Of a stretch of 59,735 bases of DNA, positions 42,930-52,164 are shown in pieces; position 1 is the stretch's first letter; each line of letters opens with the position of its first letter. The notes beneath the pieces were generated by a model. It searched no databases. It saw only the letters and a list, made by a program, of their open reading frames with translations, and had not been told where the DNA came from. The DNA is from Oligoflexia bacterium. Its GTDB lineage: Bacteria > Bdellovibrionota > UBA1018. Where the stretch lies: assembly GCA_903895855.1 (NCBI GenBank), contig CAITVN010000007.1, forward strand, positions 1 through 59,735. The letters are read 5' to 3'. Position numbers and translations under genes: made by a program.

Positions 42930-45225
42930 TGAGAGTCGTTCCTTTTAGATTTTGGCGCGAACGCTGAACTTCCATCGCAGTGATTGCCGCCATATTGACC
43001 ACATCATTCACATCAGAGCCGTGCTGCAACACAAACACCGGCTTATTCATACCCACCAAGATAGGGCCTACCGCATCAGCATTGCCCATTTTTGATAGCA
43101 ACTTGTAAGCGATGTTACCACTTTGCAGATTTGGAAAAACCAAAACATTAGCATTTCCAGGCACTCGGTTGAACGGAAAGTTTTCAGCAGAAATTTCTGG
43201 AAAAATCGCCGTATCTGCCTGCATTTCTCCATCAATAATCAACGAAGGTTGACGTTTTCGAACCAGCTCAACTGCCCGCCTCACCTTTGAAACCGTGTCG
43301 TGCGGATTAGATCCAAAATTCGAGAACGACAACATCGCCACTCGTGGCTCAACGTTAGCGATCGCTCTGGCCATGTCAGCCGTCTGAATAGCAATGTCAG
43401 CCAATTCTTCGTCAGTCGGATCAATATTCACCGTCGTATCGGCGAAAAACAAGACTCGGCCTTTCATGATCATCATGTAAACGCCGGCAAGCCTCGACCC
43501 AGGCTTCACACCGATGACTTGAATCGCTGGGCGAAGCGTCTCAGGGTAACTTTGAGAAATACCCGAAAGCAGTCCGTCGGCATGCCCTTGTTCAACCATC
43601 ATCGAACCGAAATAGTTCGCTTGGCGCATGAGGGTTTCAGCCAAAGCCAAAGTCGCACCCTTTCTCGCTCGCTTCTCAGCAAATGCTCGAGCAAACTGAG
43701 GACGCAAATCACTATGCGAAGGACGCACGATACTCACACCCTCGAAATCATCGGTCAATCCCATCTCAAGAATTCTCGCTTTAATCACCTCGGGAGTTCC
43801 TAGCAAAATGGGTTCAGCAATGGCTTCTTCTCGAATGATCTTCGCTGCACGAATGATTTTTCGATTCTCACCTTCTGGAAACACAATTTTCGGCAAATGG
43901 TGGTCTTCTTGACTTGCTGATTTTACTTTGCGCTTAATTCCGCGCATCACTGTGTAAGTTGAACCCAGCAGTGTTTCTAATTTATAGCGATACTGTTCAA
44001 GATCGATTTTCTTTCGCGCCACTCCCGAATCAATCGCCGCCTTTGCAACTGCGGTAGCGACCCAAAGTAATGCCCGATGATCGAACGGTTTTGGAATCAA
44101 ATACTCACGCCCGAATTGGAATTTTTGGCCTCCGTAGGCCCTTGAAACATTTTCGGGCACTTCTTGCTTAGCGAGCTTCGCGATTGCATTCACCGCAGCC
44201 ATTTTCATTTCTTCGTTAATCGCTGTTGCGCGGGTATCGAGAGCGCCTCTAAAAATAAACGGAAACCCAAGCACATTGTTTACCTGATTTGGGTAGTCTG
44301 ACCGACCAGTTGCCATAATGGCATCGGGTCTGACCGCATGAACTTCTTCAGGCAAAACTTCTGGGTCAGGATTGGCCATGGCAAAGATGATCGGATCTTT
44401 CGCCATCTTCTTAACCATGTCGGCTGAAATGCCACCTTTAACAGAAACTCCAACGAATGCATCGGCACCCTCTAAGGCTTGCGCCACTGTTCGTTTCGTT
44501 GTTTCAACGGCAAACCGCTGTTTGTAAGGGTTCATGCCTTCTTTTCGACCTTGATAGATGACCCCTTTTGAGTCACACATCATCAGATTTTCTTTACGCA
44601 CACCGAGATTCACATAAAGTTGTGCACACGCAATTGCAGCAGCTCCACCGCCACAAAACACCACTTTCACTTCGCGAATGTCTTTACCAACTACCTCAAG
44701 CGCGTTCAAGAATGCAGCGGCACTAATCACGGCAGTTCCGTGTTGATCGTCATGAAATACCGGTATTTTTAGCTTCTTTTTTAATTCTTCTTCAATATAA
44801 AAACATTCTGGAGCCTTAATGTCTTCTAGATTAATTCCACCAAAAGTGGGCTCCATTAATTCGCAGGCCTTGATCACATCATCAGGATTTTTTGCATTGA
44901 GCTCAATATCGAACACATCGATGTCGGCGAATTTCTTAAACAGAATGCCTTTGCCTTCCATCACAGGCTTCGACGCCAGCGGCCCAATATCGCCGAGGCC
45001 TAACACCGCTGTGCCATTCGACACAACCGCTACGAGATTACCCTTAGCCGTGTATTCGTAGACGAGGTCTTCTTTCTCTGCGATCATTCGACAGGGTTCA
45101 GCGACCCCCGGCGAGTACGCTAGCGATAAGTCTTGTTGGGTTGCAACTGACTTCGATGGAATGACTTCAATTTTGCCTTTTCTTCCCTTGGAGTGATACT
45201 CCAGTGCATCTTCGTAGATTCCCAT
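42919..45225 (-). CDS. maeB: NADP-dependent malic enzyme fused to phosphotransacetylase-like domain
   Basis: 768 residues, the usual MaeB length. Residues 1 to about 410 are malic enzyme: [43 protein letters not shown] and [12 protein letters not shown] (nucleotide-binding loop). Residues about 430-768 are phosphotransacetylase-like ([46 protein letters not shown]), thought in E. coli to be regulatory rather than catalytic. Makes pyruvate and NADPH from malate. First of a two-gene unit with RidA; 61 bases separate it from the divergent exported protein. Confidence 0.96.
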   Translation of the reverse strand: MGIYEDALEYHSKGRKGKIEVIPSKSVATQQDLSLAYSPGVAEPCRMIAEKEDLVYEYTAKGNLVAVVSNGTAVLGLGDIGPLASKPVMEGKGILFKKFADIDVFDIELNAKNPDDVIKACELMEPTFGGINLEDIKAPECFYIEEELKKKLKIPVFHDDQHGTAVISAAAFLNALEVVGKDIREVKVVFCGGGAAAIACAQLYVNLGVRKENLMMCDSKGVIYQGRKEGMNPYKQRFAVETTKRTVAQALEGADAFVGVSVKGGISADMVKKMAKDPIIFAMANPDPEVLPEEVHAVRPDAIMATGRSDYPNQVNNVLGFPFIFRGALDTRATAINEEMKMAAVNAIAKLAKQEVPENVSRAYGGQKFQFGREYLIPKPFDHRALLWVATAVAKAAIDSGVARKKIDLEQYRYKLETLLGSTYTVMRGIKRKVKSASQEDHHLPKIVFPEGENRKIIRAAKIIREEAIAEPILLGTPEVIKARILEMGLTDDFEGVSIVRPSHSDLRPQFARAFAEKRARKGATLALAETLMRQANYFGSMMVEQGHADGLLSGISQSYPETLRPAIQVIGVKPGSRLAGVYMMIMKGRVLFFADTTVNIDPTDEELADIAIQTADMARAIANVEPRVAMLSFSNFGSNPHDTVSKVRRAVELVRKRQPSLIIDGEMQADTAIFPEISAENFPFNRVPGNANVLVFPNLQSGNIAYKLLSKMGNADAVGPILVGMNKPVFVLQHGSDVNDVVNMAAITAMEVQRSRQNLKGTTLNVR

Positions 45226-45286
45226 AGGGCAACAATCTAACTCGAAACCGACAAGAACACCACCGTTTATAGGTCAAGTCAAAAAA

Positions 45287-46684
45287 ATGGCGAAACGCGG
45301 GCTTATTGCACCGCTTTCCTATTTCACGTCAACGACATTTGAGATTGATTCCACGCCTTCATCGAGTAGACTTAGAAGTAGATTGAAACCACAGTATCAC
45401 TACCAATTGCTCTTTTTTTTGTTTGCGACTGAAATACTCACCCCTCAACTGTCACGAGCTGAGTACTTCACCACTGTTTGGCAGAGCCATCGCGGTTCAG
45501 ATCAATCCGTGCGGTTAGTTCCAAGGTTCTCATCTTACTCGAGCTCCAAAAATTACTCTCCCTACGGAATACTCACGGTTCCCAATTCATTGGTCAAAAA
45601 CACACGAATGACGGGTTCGCTTGAAGCAGAATTTAGTGGTTTTATACCGTCTACCACGGTTTATGGCCGCGGTTCTTGGGGTTACGCCAAGGTAGCTGAG
45701 ACAACCAAAACCGGTTCAGCCTACGGATTTACCGACCAAATGCTTGGACTTAATATCGCAGCGCTCAACTCGGTCGATCGAAAATTTGCTTTAGAGATTC
45801 AAGCCGAAGTCAACATTCCAACCTACTCAAACACCTCTGCAAACATCAGCGGAAAACCTTTTTTAGGAGATGGCTCACTCGATGTGACCGGCGGTATCAG
45901 CAGCAAACTTCAACTCACAAAATTTTCTCTCAACTCATCGTCAAATATCCTCAGGGCTCTCGGCTCGGTCGGATACACCTTGCGAAACTCGGGATTTTCT
46001 TCTCACGTACCTTGGTCAGCGGGCCTTGATCTGTCACCTCTCACTCACGGACTAAAACTTCAACTGCTCGGTTACGGTATCACCAGCCTGAGAACTGACG
46101 CAAAAGGGGCGCTCGCCTTCGATGCCACTAACGATCAAGGTGGAATCGGGGCCTCTGGATCTTACTTCGTCAACGCAGTCAATCCGTCATTTGTCGCGAT
46201 CAAAGGTCAATTGGGTTACCAGTTAGACAAGAATTTGGCACTACTCGGTGACGTCAGTCAAACGCTATGGGGTCGAGACGCTCCGTACGGTCTGCAGTTT
46301 GGCTTTCTAGTTTCACTTCAGCTCGACACGGCATCTAAGCCGGGTGCTCCCCCTGTTGAGCGCGTAGATGCCAGTGATGTTTCTCCTGAAAAGATACCGT
46401 CGACTGTTTACGGCAAAGACAACCAAGGGTTTGTTCAATACACCCTTGAAGCAAAAGTTCTCAAAACAAACGACAAATTGTCACAACTGAAAATAGACAA
46501 AGGCACCAACGACGGCGTGGGACTTGGGCAGGTATTTGATGTTTTCTCACCGACCACCAACGAACCCGTTGCTCGCGCAAAAGTGGTGGCCGTAAAAAAC
46601 ACTGACGCCCAATTGCAAGTGACAGACTACTATCAAGAAATCTGGATAGAAGAAGGATTTAGTGTTCGTAAACCCATTCAATAA
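45287..46684 (+). CDS. Exported outer-membrane protein with FlgT-like C-terminal domain
   Basis: 465 residues. The N-terminal 45 residues precede an ordinary-looking signal stretch (YQLLFFLFATEILTPQLSRAE), so the true start may be a later, non-ATG codon. About 60-350 alternates strands (SYFVNAVNPSFVAIKGQLGYQL, LQFGFLVSLQLDTA), as in a beta-barrel. Residues about 385-465 (QLKIDKGTNDGVGLGQVFDVFSPT, then ARAKVVAVKNTDAQLQV) look like the C-terminal domain of FlgT-type or curli-assembly proteins: K-G-x-x-D-G-V-x-x-G-x-x-F-x-V. No motility genes are near. Function unknown. Confidence 0.6.
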   Translation: MAKRGLIAPLSYFTSTTFEIDSTPSSSRLRSRLKPQYHYQLLFFLFATEILTPQLSRAEYFTTVWQSHRGSDQSVRLVPRFSSYSSSKNYSPYGILTVPNSLVKNTRMTGSLEAEFSGFIPSTTVYGRGSWGYAKVAETTKTGSAYGFTDQMLGLNIAALNSVDRKFALEIQAEVNIPTYSNTSANISGKPFLGDGSLDVTGGISSKLQLTKFSLNSSSNILRALGSVGYTLRNSGFSSHVPWSAGLDLSPLTHGLKLQLLGYGITSLRTDAKGALAFDATNDQGGIGASGSYFVNAVNPSFVAIKGQLGYQLDKNLALLGDVSQTLWGRDAPYGLQFGFLVSLQLDTASKPGAPPVERVDASDVSPEKIPSTVYGKDNQGFVQYTLEAKVLKTNDKLSQLKIDKGTNDGVGLGQVFDVFSPTTNEPVARAKVVAVKNTDAQLQVTDYYQEIWIEEGFSVRKPIQ

Positions 46685-46757
46685 TGTTTATAATGAACTC
46701 TATCGTAATGACTGTTGTGTATATGATGATGAGCCAATTGAGGAGACTACCTAACCT

Positions 46758-47531
46758 ATGAACTTTCGCAGAAAAATAGCATTGAACCTAATCAAACTCT
46801 TTAGTGCAGCGACAATAACCACCCTCTTAATTGCTCAGTCAGCACACGCCACTCGATTTAATAATCAGTTTCTCGAATTTGAACTTCCGCCTCAATGGCA
46901 GTGCAATCTTGAGGGCGCCGAGTGGGTTTGTCAAAACACCAATGACACAAGAAAAAAAGAGGCCATCATTGTTTTTGCCGCCAAGCTCAAAGGCGATCAA
47001 GACAGCCTCGATCAATACTTGAATTACCTCAAAGCTCCAAAAACCTACACTTCTGTTCAGGGCAAGCCGGTCAAATCTGAACCTCGAACGGCCACCAATC
47101 AAAACATTAATGGGCACCCCTGGGTCGACGCTCTTCACCTTGAATCAGAACTACCCGGATTTTATACCCGTTACCTTGCGACAGTTAAAGACGACATCGG
47201 CGTACTGGTAACCTATTCGGTTAAACAAGACAAATGGCAGAGCTACATCAATGACTTTGACGGTCTCGTTCGCACGCTTAAGGTCTTCAGAAAACAAGGG
47301 TTAGGATTGAACGCCAACGGTCAAGGCGGAAATATTTTTGAACAAACGAAAATTCCAACTTCCATCACCGAAGGTGCCGTATTCAACGCTCAAGTGCCCG
47401 CAGAAACCAATGAAGGGCAAACTGCACAAGGCGGCAAACCTCAGAAACAAGACAATTTCACTTTCTACTTAATTGCTGGAGTAGCAATCGCTGGAATTTT
47501 CATCTTCTTGAAAAAAAGAAACTCAGGTTAA
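46758..47531 (+). CDS. Exported protein with C-terminal membrane anchor
   Basis: 257 residues; GAGGAG lies upstream. Signal peptide FSAATITTLLIAQSAHA. The mature part (FLEFELPPQWQCNLEGAEWVCQN ... YLATVKDDIGVLVTYSVKQDKWQSY) resembles PsbP-like or similar sandwich folds only loosely. A Gly/Gln-rich spacer (NGQGGNIFEQT, EGQTAQGGKPQK) leads to a C-terminal helix FTFYLIAGVAIAGIFIFLKKRNSG with positive end: a membrane anchor of the tripartite type used by sorting enzymes. I recognise no family. Confidence 0.6.
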   Translation: MNFRRKIALNLIKLFSAATITTLLIAQSAHATRFNNQFLEFELPPQWQCNLEGAEWVCQNTNDTRKKEAIIVFAAKLKGDQDSLDQYLNYLKAPKTYTSVQGKPVKSEPRTATNQNINGHPWVDALHLESELPGFYTRYLATVKDDIGVLVTYSVKQDKWQSYINDFDGLVRTLKVFRKQGLGLNANGQGGNIFEQTKIPTSITEGAVFNAQVPAETNEGQTAQGGKPQKQDNFTFYLIAGVAIAGIFIFLKKRNSG

Positions 47532-47581
47532 AATAGCTTAATCGTCGCACTCACTCGATTAGTTAGCGCAAGCAAATACTC

Positions 47582-48796
47582 ATGGGACCAATCACAGTCT
47601 TCGGATTTATTTTATTTGAACTCGTGAGAACACCCCAAGGTATTAGTCACCCCCAGCTTTCAGAGCCATCTGCTATTGATTTTACGGTTTCAGAGTTTTA
47701 TCAATCCCAAGCTGAGGCTCTGCATTCAAATCTAGCAAAACGATTGGCTGGGTACGAAACCGCAATTGAGTCTGAGTTGGCAATTCGCGGCCTTGGCCCT
47801 TTGAGAAACTCAACCCCCATTTCTCGCGCATCTGATGTCGACTTCAAAGCCAAATTAGGGGTTCTTCCGATTGTCTTCGTCGACATCAACACCGCGGGTA
47901 ATGAATCAACCGTTACCGAAATCAAGACTGACCCCAATCAATCTATTTCTGAAAAACTTTCTCGCGGCCAAAGAACCAACCTCTCATGGCCCCTAATCGT
48001 TGAAACACTAAGCACTATTGAAAGAGCCATCGACTCGACTGACTCATTTAAATTGAATGAAAAAATACAGTCTTTAATCTCTTTCAAAGAACGCTTGAGA
48101 ATTGCTACCACCCGCATGCAGTACTTGAGCCACTGGTCAAACGACCCTAAACTCCTTGAGTTCTCGCGAGTGACCCTCAGAAAAATAAACACCGACACGA
48201 CTAGCACGGCCGGCAATCAACAAAACTGGCTTCCGAAAAGAAAACAAAAGCAACTCTCGCCACTCTGGATCTCTGAAAAAAAAATAGACGCTACCCGGCA
48301 GATCACCTTAAAGATAGTAACCGACATCAATGACAAAAAATTCATTTCTGAAATCGAAGGCGCTCTCAATTCTCACTGGAACGATTCAGCGTTTGCCAAA
48401 CGCGAACACCTTGAGTTCAGAATCGAATGGCTCTTTGTGAAGGGTGTGAGAGCTGAAGTCAACTTAGCCACTTGGACCCTAGAAAAACACCTGAGCTTTC
48501 TTGCAGCTCAAGCAGATCTCACGTGGGCCATTCTCACCACCGGCGCTTCTACAATCTCGACTGTTTCAGTTGAAGATCTACCCATGAGAGCGCTGGTGCT
48601 TTCACCGATCTCTACGCGACCACGTGAACTCGCGCACGAACTGGGTCACTTGCTAGGGTATTCAGACTGCTACTTTCGATTCTTAACCCACCACAGTCCC
48701 CTCGGCGTCGATGTCACCGAGATCGAAAACCCGGTTTATGACCAAGAACTCATGTGCAATAGCATCTCAGGCACAAATCAAAACATCGAGTGGTAG
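47582..48796 (+). CDS. Putative metzincin-type zinc metalloprotease
   Basis: 404 residues. No clear signal peptide beyond a hydrophobic start (ITVFGFILFELV). Most of the chain (about 30-320) is unrecognised, with helical and strand stretches. The C-terminus carries LAHELGHLLGYSDCY, the metzincin motif HExxHxxGxxD with Asp as third ligand (as in snapalysin-type enzymes), followed by ELMCNSI, which can be the Met-turn. Prey or host proteins are possible targets, but this is inference. Separate from the neighbouring genes by short gaps on the same strand. Confidence 0.6.
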   Translation: MGPITVFGFILFELVRTPQGISHPQLSEPSAIDFTVSEFYQSQAEALHSNLAKRLAGYETAIESELAIRGLGPLRNSTPISRASDVDFKAKLGVLPIVFVDINTAGNESTVTEIKTDPNQSISEKLSRGQRTNLSWPLIVETLSTIERAIDSTDSFKLNEKIQSLISFKERLRIATTRMQYLSHWSNDPKLLEFSRVTLRKINTDTTSTAGNQQNWLPKRKQKQLSPLWISEKKIDATRQITLKIVTDINDKKFISEIEGALNSHWNDSAFAKREHLEFRIEWLFVKGVRAEVNLATWTLEKHLSFLAAQADLTWAILTTGASTISTVSVEDLPMRALVLSPISTRPRELAHELGHLLGYSDCYFRFLTHHSPLGVDVTEIENPVYDQELMCNSISGTNQNIEW

Positions 48797-48814
48797 CAAG
48801 AAACGGGTATGAAA

Positions 48815-49711
48815 CTACGCTGCCTTTTTTTCTTTCTTAAACTGATCCTCGGTTTCTACTGCAAGGCCTTTTTCATAGATATCTCGCACCTGCCTGACAA
48901 TCAGGTCGTCAACTTCGCCAATGGCATTGGTGTCTTTACCCTCATACGGAACATTGTGAAGAACAAAGCGAATACAATTCATTCGTGCCCGCTTTTTATC
49001 GTCGGCACGAACTACGGTCCAGGGGGCATCAGCGGTGTCGGTATAAAAGAACATCGACTCTTTTGCTTTAGAATAGTCATCCCACTTGCTTTGAGCCTCT
49101 TGATCAATAGGACTCAATTTCCACTGTTTGAGTGGGTCTTTTAGTCTGGCCTGCAAGCGAGCTTGTTGTTCTTCTTGCGACACAGAAAACCAAAACTTGA
49201 AAAGCCTCAGTCCGCTATTCACTAACATTCTCTCTAGCTCGGGTGCCTGGCGCATAAACTCAAGATGCTCTTCAGGGGTACAAAACCCCATGACATGCTC
49301 AACACCAGCGCGATTGTACCAAGACCGATCTAAGAACACCATCTCACCCGACGAGGGCAAGCGCGACACATACCTTTGAAAATACCACTCACCCTTCTCT
49401 CGCACGCTCGGTTTCTCGAGTGCCACGACGGTTGCGCCGCGAGGATTCAGGTGCTCTGTGAATCTCTTGATCGTTCCCCCTTTTCCAGCCGTGTCTCGCC
49501 CTTCAAAAACAATCAGCATTTTCTGCCCTGATTTTCTAAACCAACTTTGCATTTTTACCAGCTCAATTTGCAAACTCTCCATGCCAGATTCGTATTCTTT
49601 ATTCGAAAGTTTTTCAGGCAGCGATTGTTGAAAAAATCTAGCCCCTGGCCTCAACCCCGAAGACTGCTTTGGATTTAGCGTATTTATTTTTTTGTTCGAT
49701 TGATCTGACAT
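48815..49711 (-). CDS. ppk2: Polyphosphate kinase 2
   Basis: 298 residues from the ATG at 49711, which has AAGGAG ten or so bases upstream; the frame extends 11 codons further. Walker A is FEGRDTAGKGGTIKRF, Walker B is FLDRSWYNRAGVEHVMGF, and the lid contains SPIDQEAQSKWDDYSKAKESMF-like residues (in about 205-225). The family phosphorylates NDP or NMP with polyphosphate; the subclass is not certain but a single domain fits class I or III. Its stop is 18 bases from the convergent metzincin-like gene. Confidence 0.93.
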   Translation of the reverse strand: MSDQSNKKINTLNPKQSSGLRPGARFFQQSLPEKLSNKEYESGMESLQIELVKMQSWFRKSGQKMLIVFEGRDTAGKGGTIKRFTEHLNPRGATVVALEKPSVREKGEWYFQRYVSRLPSSGEMVFLDRSWYNRAGVEHVMGFCTPEEHLEFMRQAPELERMLVNSGLRLFKFWFSVSQEEQQARLQARLKDPLKQWKLSPIDQEAQSKWDDYSKAKESMFFYTDTADAPWTVVRADDKKRARMNCIRFVLHNVPYEGKDTNAIGEVDDLIVRQVRDIYEKGLAVETEDQFKKEKKAA

Positions 49712-49792
49712 AACAATTGAGCTCCTTGAATTACTCATCGACAAAGAGCTGAATTTCTTGAAGCCTCAGAACGAATTAGGGCGTCACAGTCT

Positions 49793-49838
49793 TGACAGTA
49801 GTATTGATCACTCTTCCAATCGATCAAAACTACTGTCA
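49793..49838. repeat. Hairpin-forming inverted repeat, 10-bp perfect stem plus inner stem
   Basis: TGACAGTAGT (49793-49802) and ACTACTGTCA (49829-49838) are exact complements; TTGATC and GATCAA form an inner stem. It starts at the stop codon of the Cys-rich gene (49836-49838) and lies before ppk2. No T-run follows on either strand, so it is not a standard terminator; a role in message stability is a guess. Confidence 0.65.
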
Positions 49839-50267
49839 GCCACTTTTTGTTTTGTACCCTTTTTGGTGAAGTTTTTCTAAAATGACCCGAACGTATCGAT
49901 TCGCGCAAGGATTGTGGCAATCTGAAAAATTATTCTTATCAACGCAGAGTTTTCCACACCGAGGGGTACCATGAAGGTTCTCTGAGTAGGTCTCACCGTC
50001 GTAGAGATCGACAAAAACCTTCACCTTGAGCGAAAGCGTCGTGCCACAGGTGTCAATTCTATGACAAAACATAAAAATTCCGTCGTCGACTTTTTTTTTC
50101 GAAAAGAGGTAACCGGCAATATCAAGCGAGTCGTCACTGATGAAATCGGCACGACTATTCCAAATCATTTTGCAATTCGGGCAAATTTTAAATGGCTCAC
50201 TCAACTGAATGCCTCTTTCTATGATATCGATCACAGTCAGTATAGCGCTCAATTTCAAATTCGGCAA
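49836..50267 (-). CDS. Cysteine-rich protein, probably metal-binding
   Basis: 143 residues from a TTG; a later GTG start (about residue 12) is possible. Eight cysteines in four pairs: CPNCKM, CHRIDTC, CGKLC and CHNPC. A core CGTTLSLKVKVFVDLYDGETYSE and the ending CANRYVRVILEKLHQKG resemble small zinc or metal-binding proteins of delta-proteobacterial genomes, but I cannot name the family. No signal peptide. The gene begins 5 bases after the stop of the HEMGH protein and the two are probably co-transcribed. Confidence 0.6.
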   Translation of the reverse strand: MPNLKLSAILTVIDIIERGIQLSEPFKICPNCKMIWNSRADFISDDSLDIAGYLFSKKKVDDGIFMFCHRIDTCGTTLSLKVKVFVDLYDGETYSENLHGTPRCGKLCVDKNNFSDCHNPCANRYVRVILEKLHQKGYKTKSG

Positions 50268-50272
50268 CCCAA

Positions 50273-51271
50273 TCAGTTGTTTTGCCAGTCAAGCGAACAG
50301 CTTGATCGCCCGGCCTTCGCTAAATTTTTGCAACCAACGGCTTGTCTAACCTTTTCTTGATTAAATAAGAACTGAATACGAAAAGGTCCATCAGGATGAG
50401 TTTTCGCCAACCCCCGACTGCCGCACAATCCGGCCACTGACATCCCCAAGTACTTTCTCGCAGTCTCAATGCCATAGCGAGCCTGCACATCTTGCAGCCG
50501 AACAGCCAAAGCCTCTGAACCCCAATAGTCAGCGACAAACTCATCAAAATCGTAATTCTGACGCCAACCCCTCAAGAAAAACTCGGGGTAAGTTTCACGA
50601 AAGCATCGCTCTAAACCCTGGTGTTCGGGAGCTCTTCCAAAATACAAACCGTGCCCCATTTCGTGCGCGATCATATGAAACGTGAGGGCCTCAGCCAACA
50701 GGTCGGCATTGGCAATTTTCAGCTCCTTTGTCACCTCTGAACGAATCAAAGCCCCTGGACAAGGTATGAACCCACGACTTAGCCCAGTCCAAAAAGCATA
50801 TCCACCGAAACCATAATCAGTTGGACACACATCCCTGCCGTAAGTCTTTACAAAAAGACCAAGTCCGGTTGGGTACTCAGTTTTTGCGGCTACCCGATCT
50901 GTCGGTAGCAGTATTCTAAAATTATTTATCTTCGCCTGAGCGTTGACTGAAAATAGGGGGTACAACTCAGAAGCCCCCCCATCGAGTGCAACGGCTGTCA
51001 GTAATGCTTGCTTAGCCGGCTCGACATTATCACGCAAAAAGGCCTCATGTACGGGCTTTAGGTTATCGCCCGAAAATTTTGCCATTTCAGCCACCGATTT
51101 ATAAAAAAGCAAATACGGTGATTCTTTATTGTCGACACTGCAAATACTCTTGTAAGGATCTTCACAAAAAGAATCATCGGTAAGCGAATCGCCCCCCCCA
51201 TCAGCGGCTCGAGCGGCAAGCGCCCAAAAACTAAGGCTCATCACTAACAAAAACACTGGCGCTAATTTCAT
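50273..51271 (-). CDS. Exported HExxH zinc metalloprotease-like protein
   Basis: 332 residues. Signal peptide KLAPVFLLVMSLSFWALAARAAD. The zinc site is FHMIAHEMGHGLYFG (HExxH), with a Glu 50 or so residues further in DFDEFVADYWGSEAL as likely third ligand, the gluzincin layout. Six or more cysteines (FCEDPYKSICSVD, VCPTDYG, PCPGAL, ERCFRE, LCGSRG) suggest disulfides. Predicted secreted protease; target unknown. First of a two-gene unit with the Cys-rich protein. Confidence 0.7.
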   Translation of the reverse strand: MKLAPVFLLVMSLSFWALAARAADGGGDSLTDDSFCEDPYKSICSVDNKESPYLLFYKSVAEMAKFSGDNLKPVHEAFLRDNVEPAKQALLTAVALDGGASELYPLFSVNAQAKINNFRILLPTDRVAAKTEYPTGLGLFVKTYGRDVCPTDYGFGGYAFWTGLSRGFIPCPGALIRSEVTKELKIANADLLAEALTFHMIAHEMGHGLYFGRAPEHQGLERCFRETYPEFFLRGWRQNYDFDEFVADYWGSEALAVRLQDVQARYGIETARKYLGMSVAGLCGSRGLAKTHPDGPFRIQFLFNQEKVRQAVGCKNLAKAGRSSCSLDWQNN

Positions 51272-51432
51272 TTAATACTACTCCTCAGATGATGAAAACG
51301 AGATGTTAACCGACGACTATCGGCCAATCAAAAATTACGCAACCCGTTATCACAACCGAAAGTGAGCAAATCACCCGAAGAGAGCGAAGCACGCCAAAGA
51401 CACTAAAACAAAAAAATAAACTGATGCAAATG

Positions 51433-51468
51433 AAAAACCCCAACTACACCACAGAGGTACAATCGGGG
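51433..51468 (-). terminator. Intrinsic terminator of the small CxxCH gene
   Basis: On the minus strand CCCCGATTGTAC (51457-51468) pairs with GTGTAGTTGGGG (51438-51449) over 12 positions, several G-U, with a loop of about 7 (51450-51456), then GTTTTT (51433-51437 as A's on the plus strand). It stands about 40 bases past the stop of the gene at 51506. Confidence 0.75.
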
Positions 51469-51505
51469 CTTAACTTTAGTAAACTATTATTATTAACTAA
51501 TTAAT

Positions 51506-51811
51506 TCAATCTTGAACAGGCGTCGATGTTTTGTCGCCTGGCAGTGTTCCGGCATTAATTTCAGCGATGTTAGTTGCTCCATCCCCATCTGAATCAAGGG
51601 CTTCAATCGCTGCAAAATCGAGATTATGAGCTCCCAAGTCAACTCCATAACCATTGAGTTTCTTATCGGGTTCATGACAAAGAGCGCAGCTCACCGTGCC
51701 GGCGAATGTTGGGTACGCAGCCTTAAAACTCTTCTGTGCCCCCATTTTTGCAAAAGCAGAAGTCGAAACAAAAACTGAGGCCAACAGAACAACGAGTACG
51801 ATTTTTTTCAT
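51506..51811 (-). CDS. Small exported CxxCH (cytochrome-like) protein with calcium-binding loop
   Basis: 101 residues. Signal peptide KIVLVVLLASVFVSTSAFA. SCALCHEP is a single CxxCH haem-attachment-type motif, and further on LDSDGDGATNIAEI is a thrombospondin-3/EF-hand-like Asp-rich loop likely to bind calcium. GT-LPG near the end is typical of this small family in delta-proteobacteria. The distal axial haem ligand cannot be assigned. Alone, with a terminator downstream and a long gap upstream. Confidence 0.75.
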   Translation of the reverse strand: MKKIVLVVLLASVFVSTSAFAKMGAQKSFKAAYPTFAGTVSCALCHEPDKKLNGYGVDLGAHNLDFAAIEALDSDGDGATNIAEINAGTLPGDKTSTPVQD

Positions 51812-52164
51812 ATAGGCTCCTTTTATGTGGTTTATTCATGAGTTATTCCTATTTATCACTTTCGTCAACGCACCCTATGTAATGCAAATTGATAAGTTAA
51901 TGTAATAGCATCGCACGCAATCATCAATCGTGTCATAAAAATAAGTTTACTTAGCGAAGTAGCCTCGCTAACCAAAACGTAGCATTGTTGCCCAAATGAA
52001 TTGTCAAAGTTACTAAAAAAATGACTGAGTGTCTTTTATTAACCCATGTCTCTCGAGTTCGGGATTAAACTACCCGCCCTTTTTACTTTTCTGTGAAACC
52101 CGCAGAACCCCGATCCGTTCGTCTCCCCCTGTTCTTGATGGGTGGGTCGGGGGTTAACTTTCAA

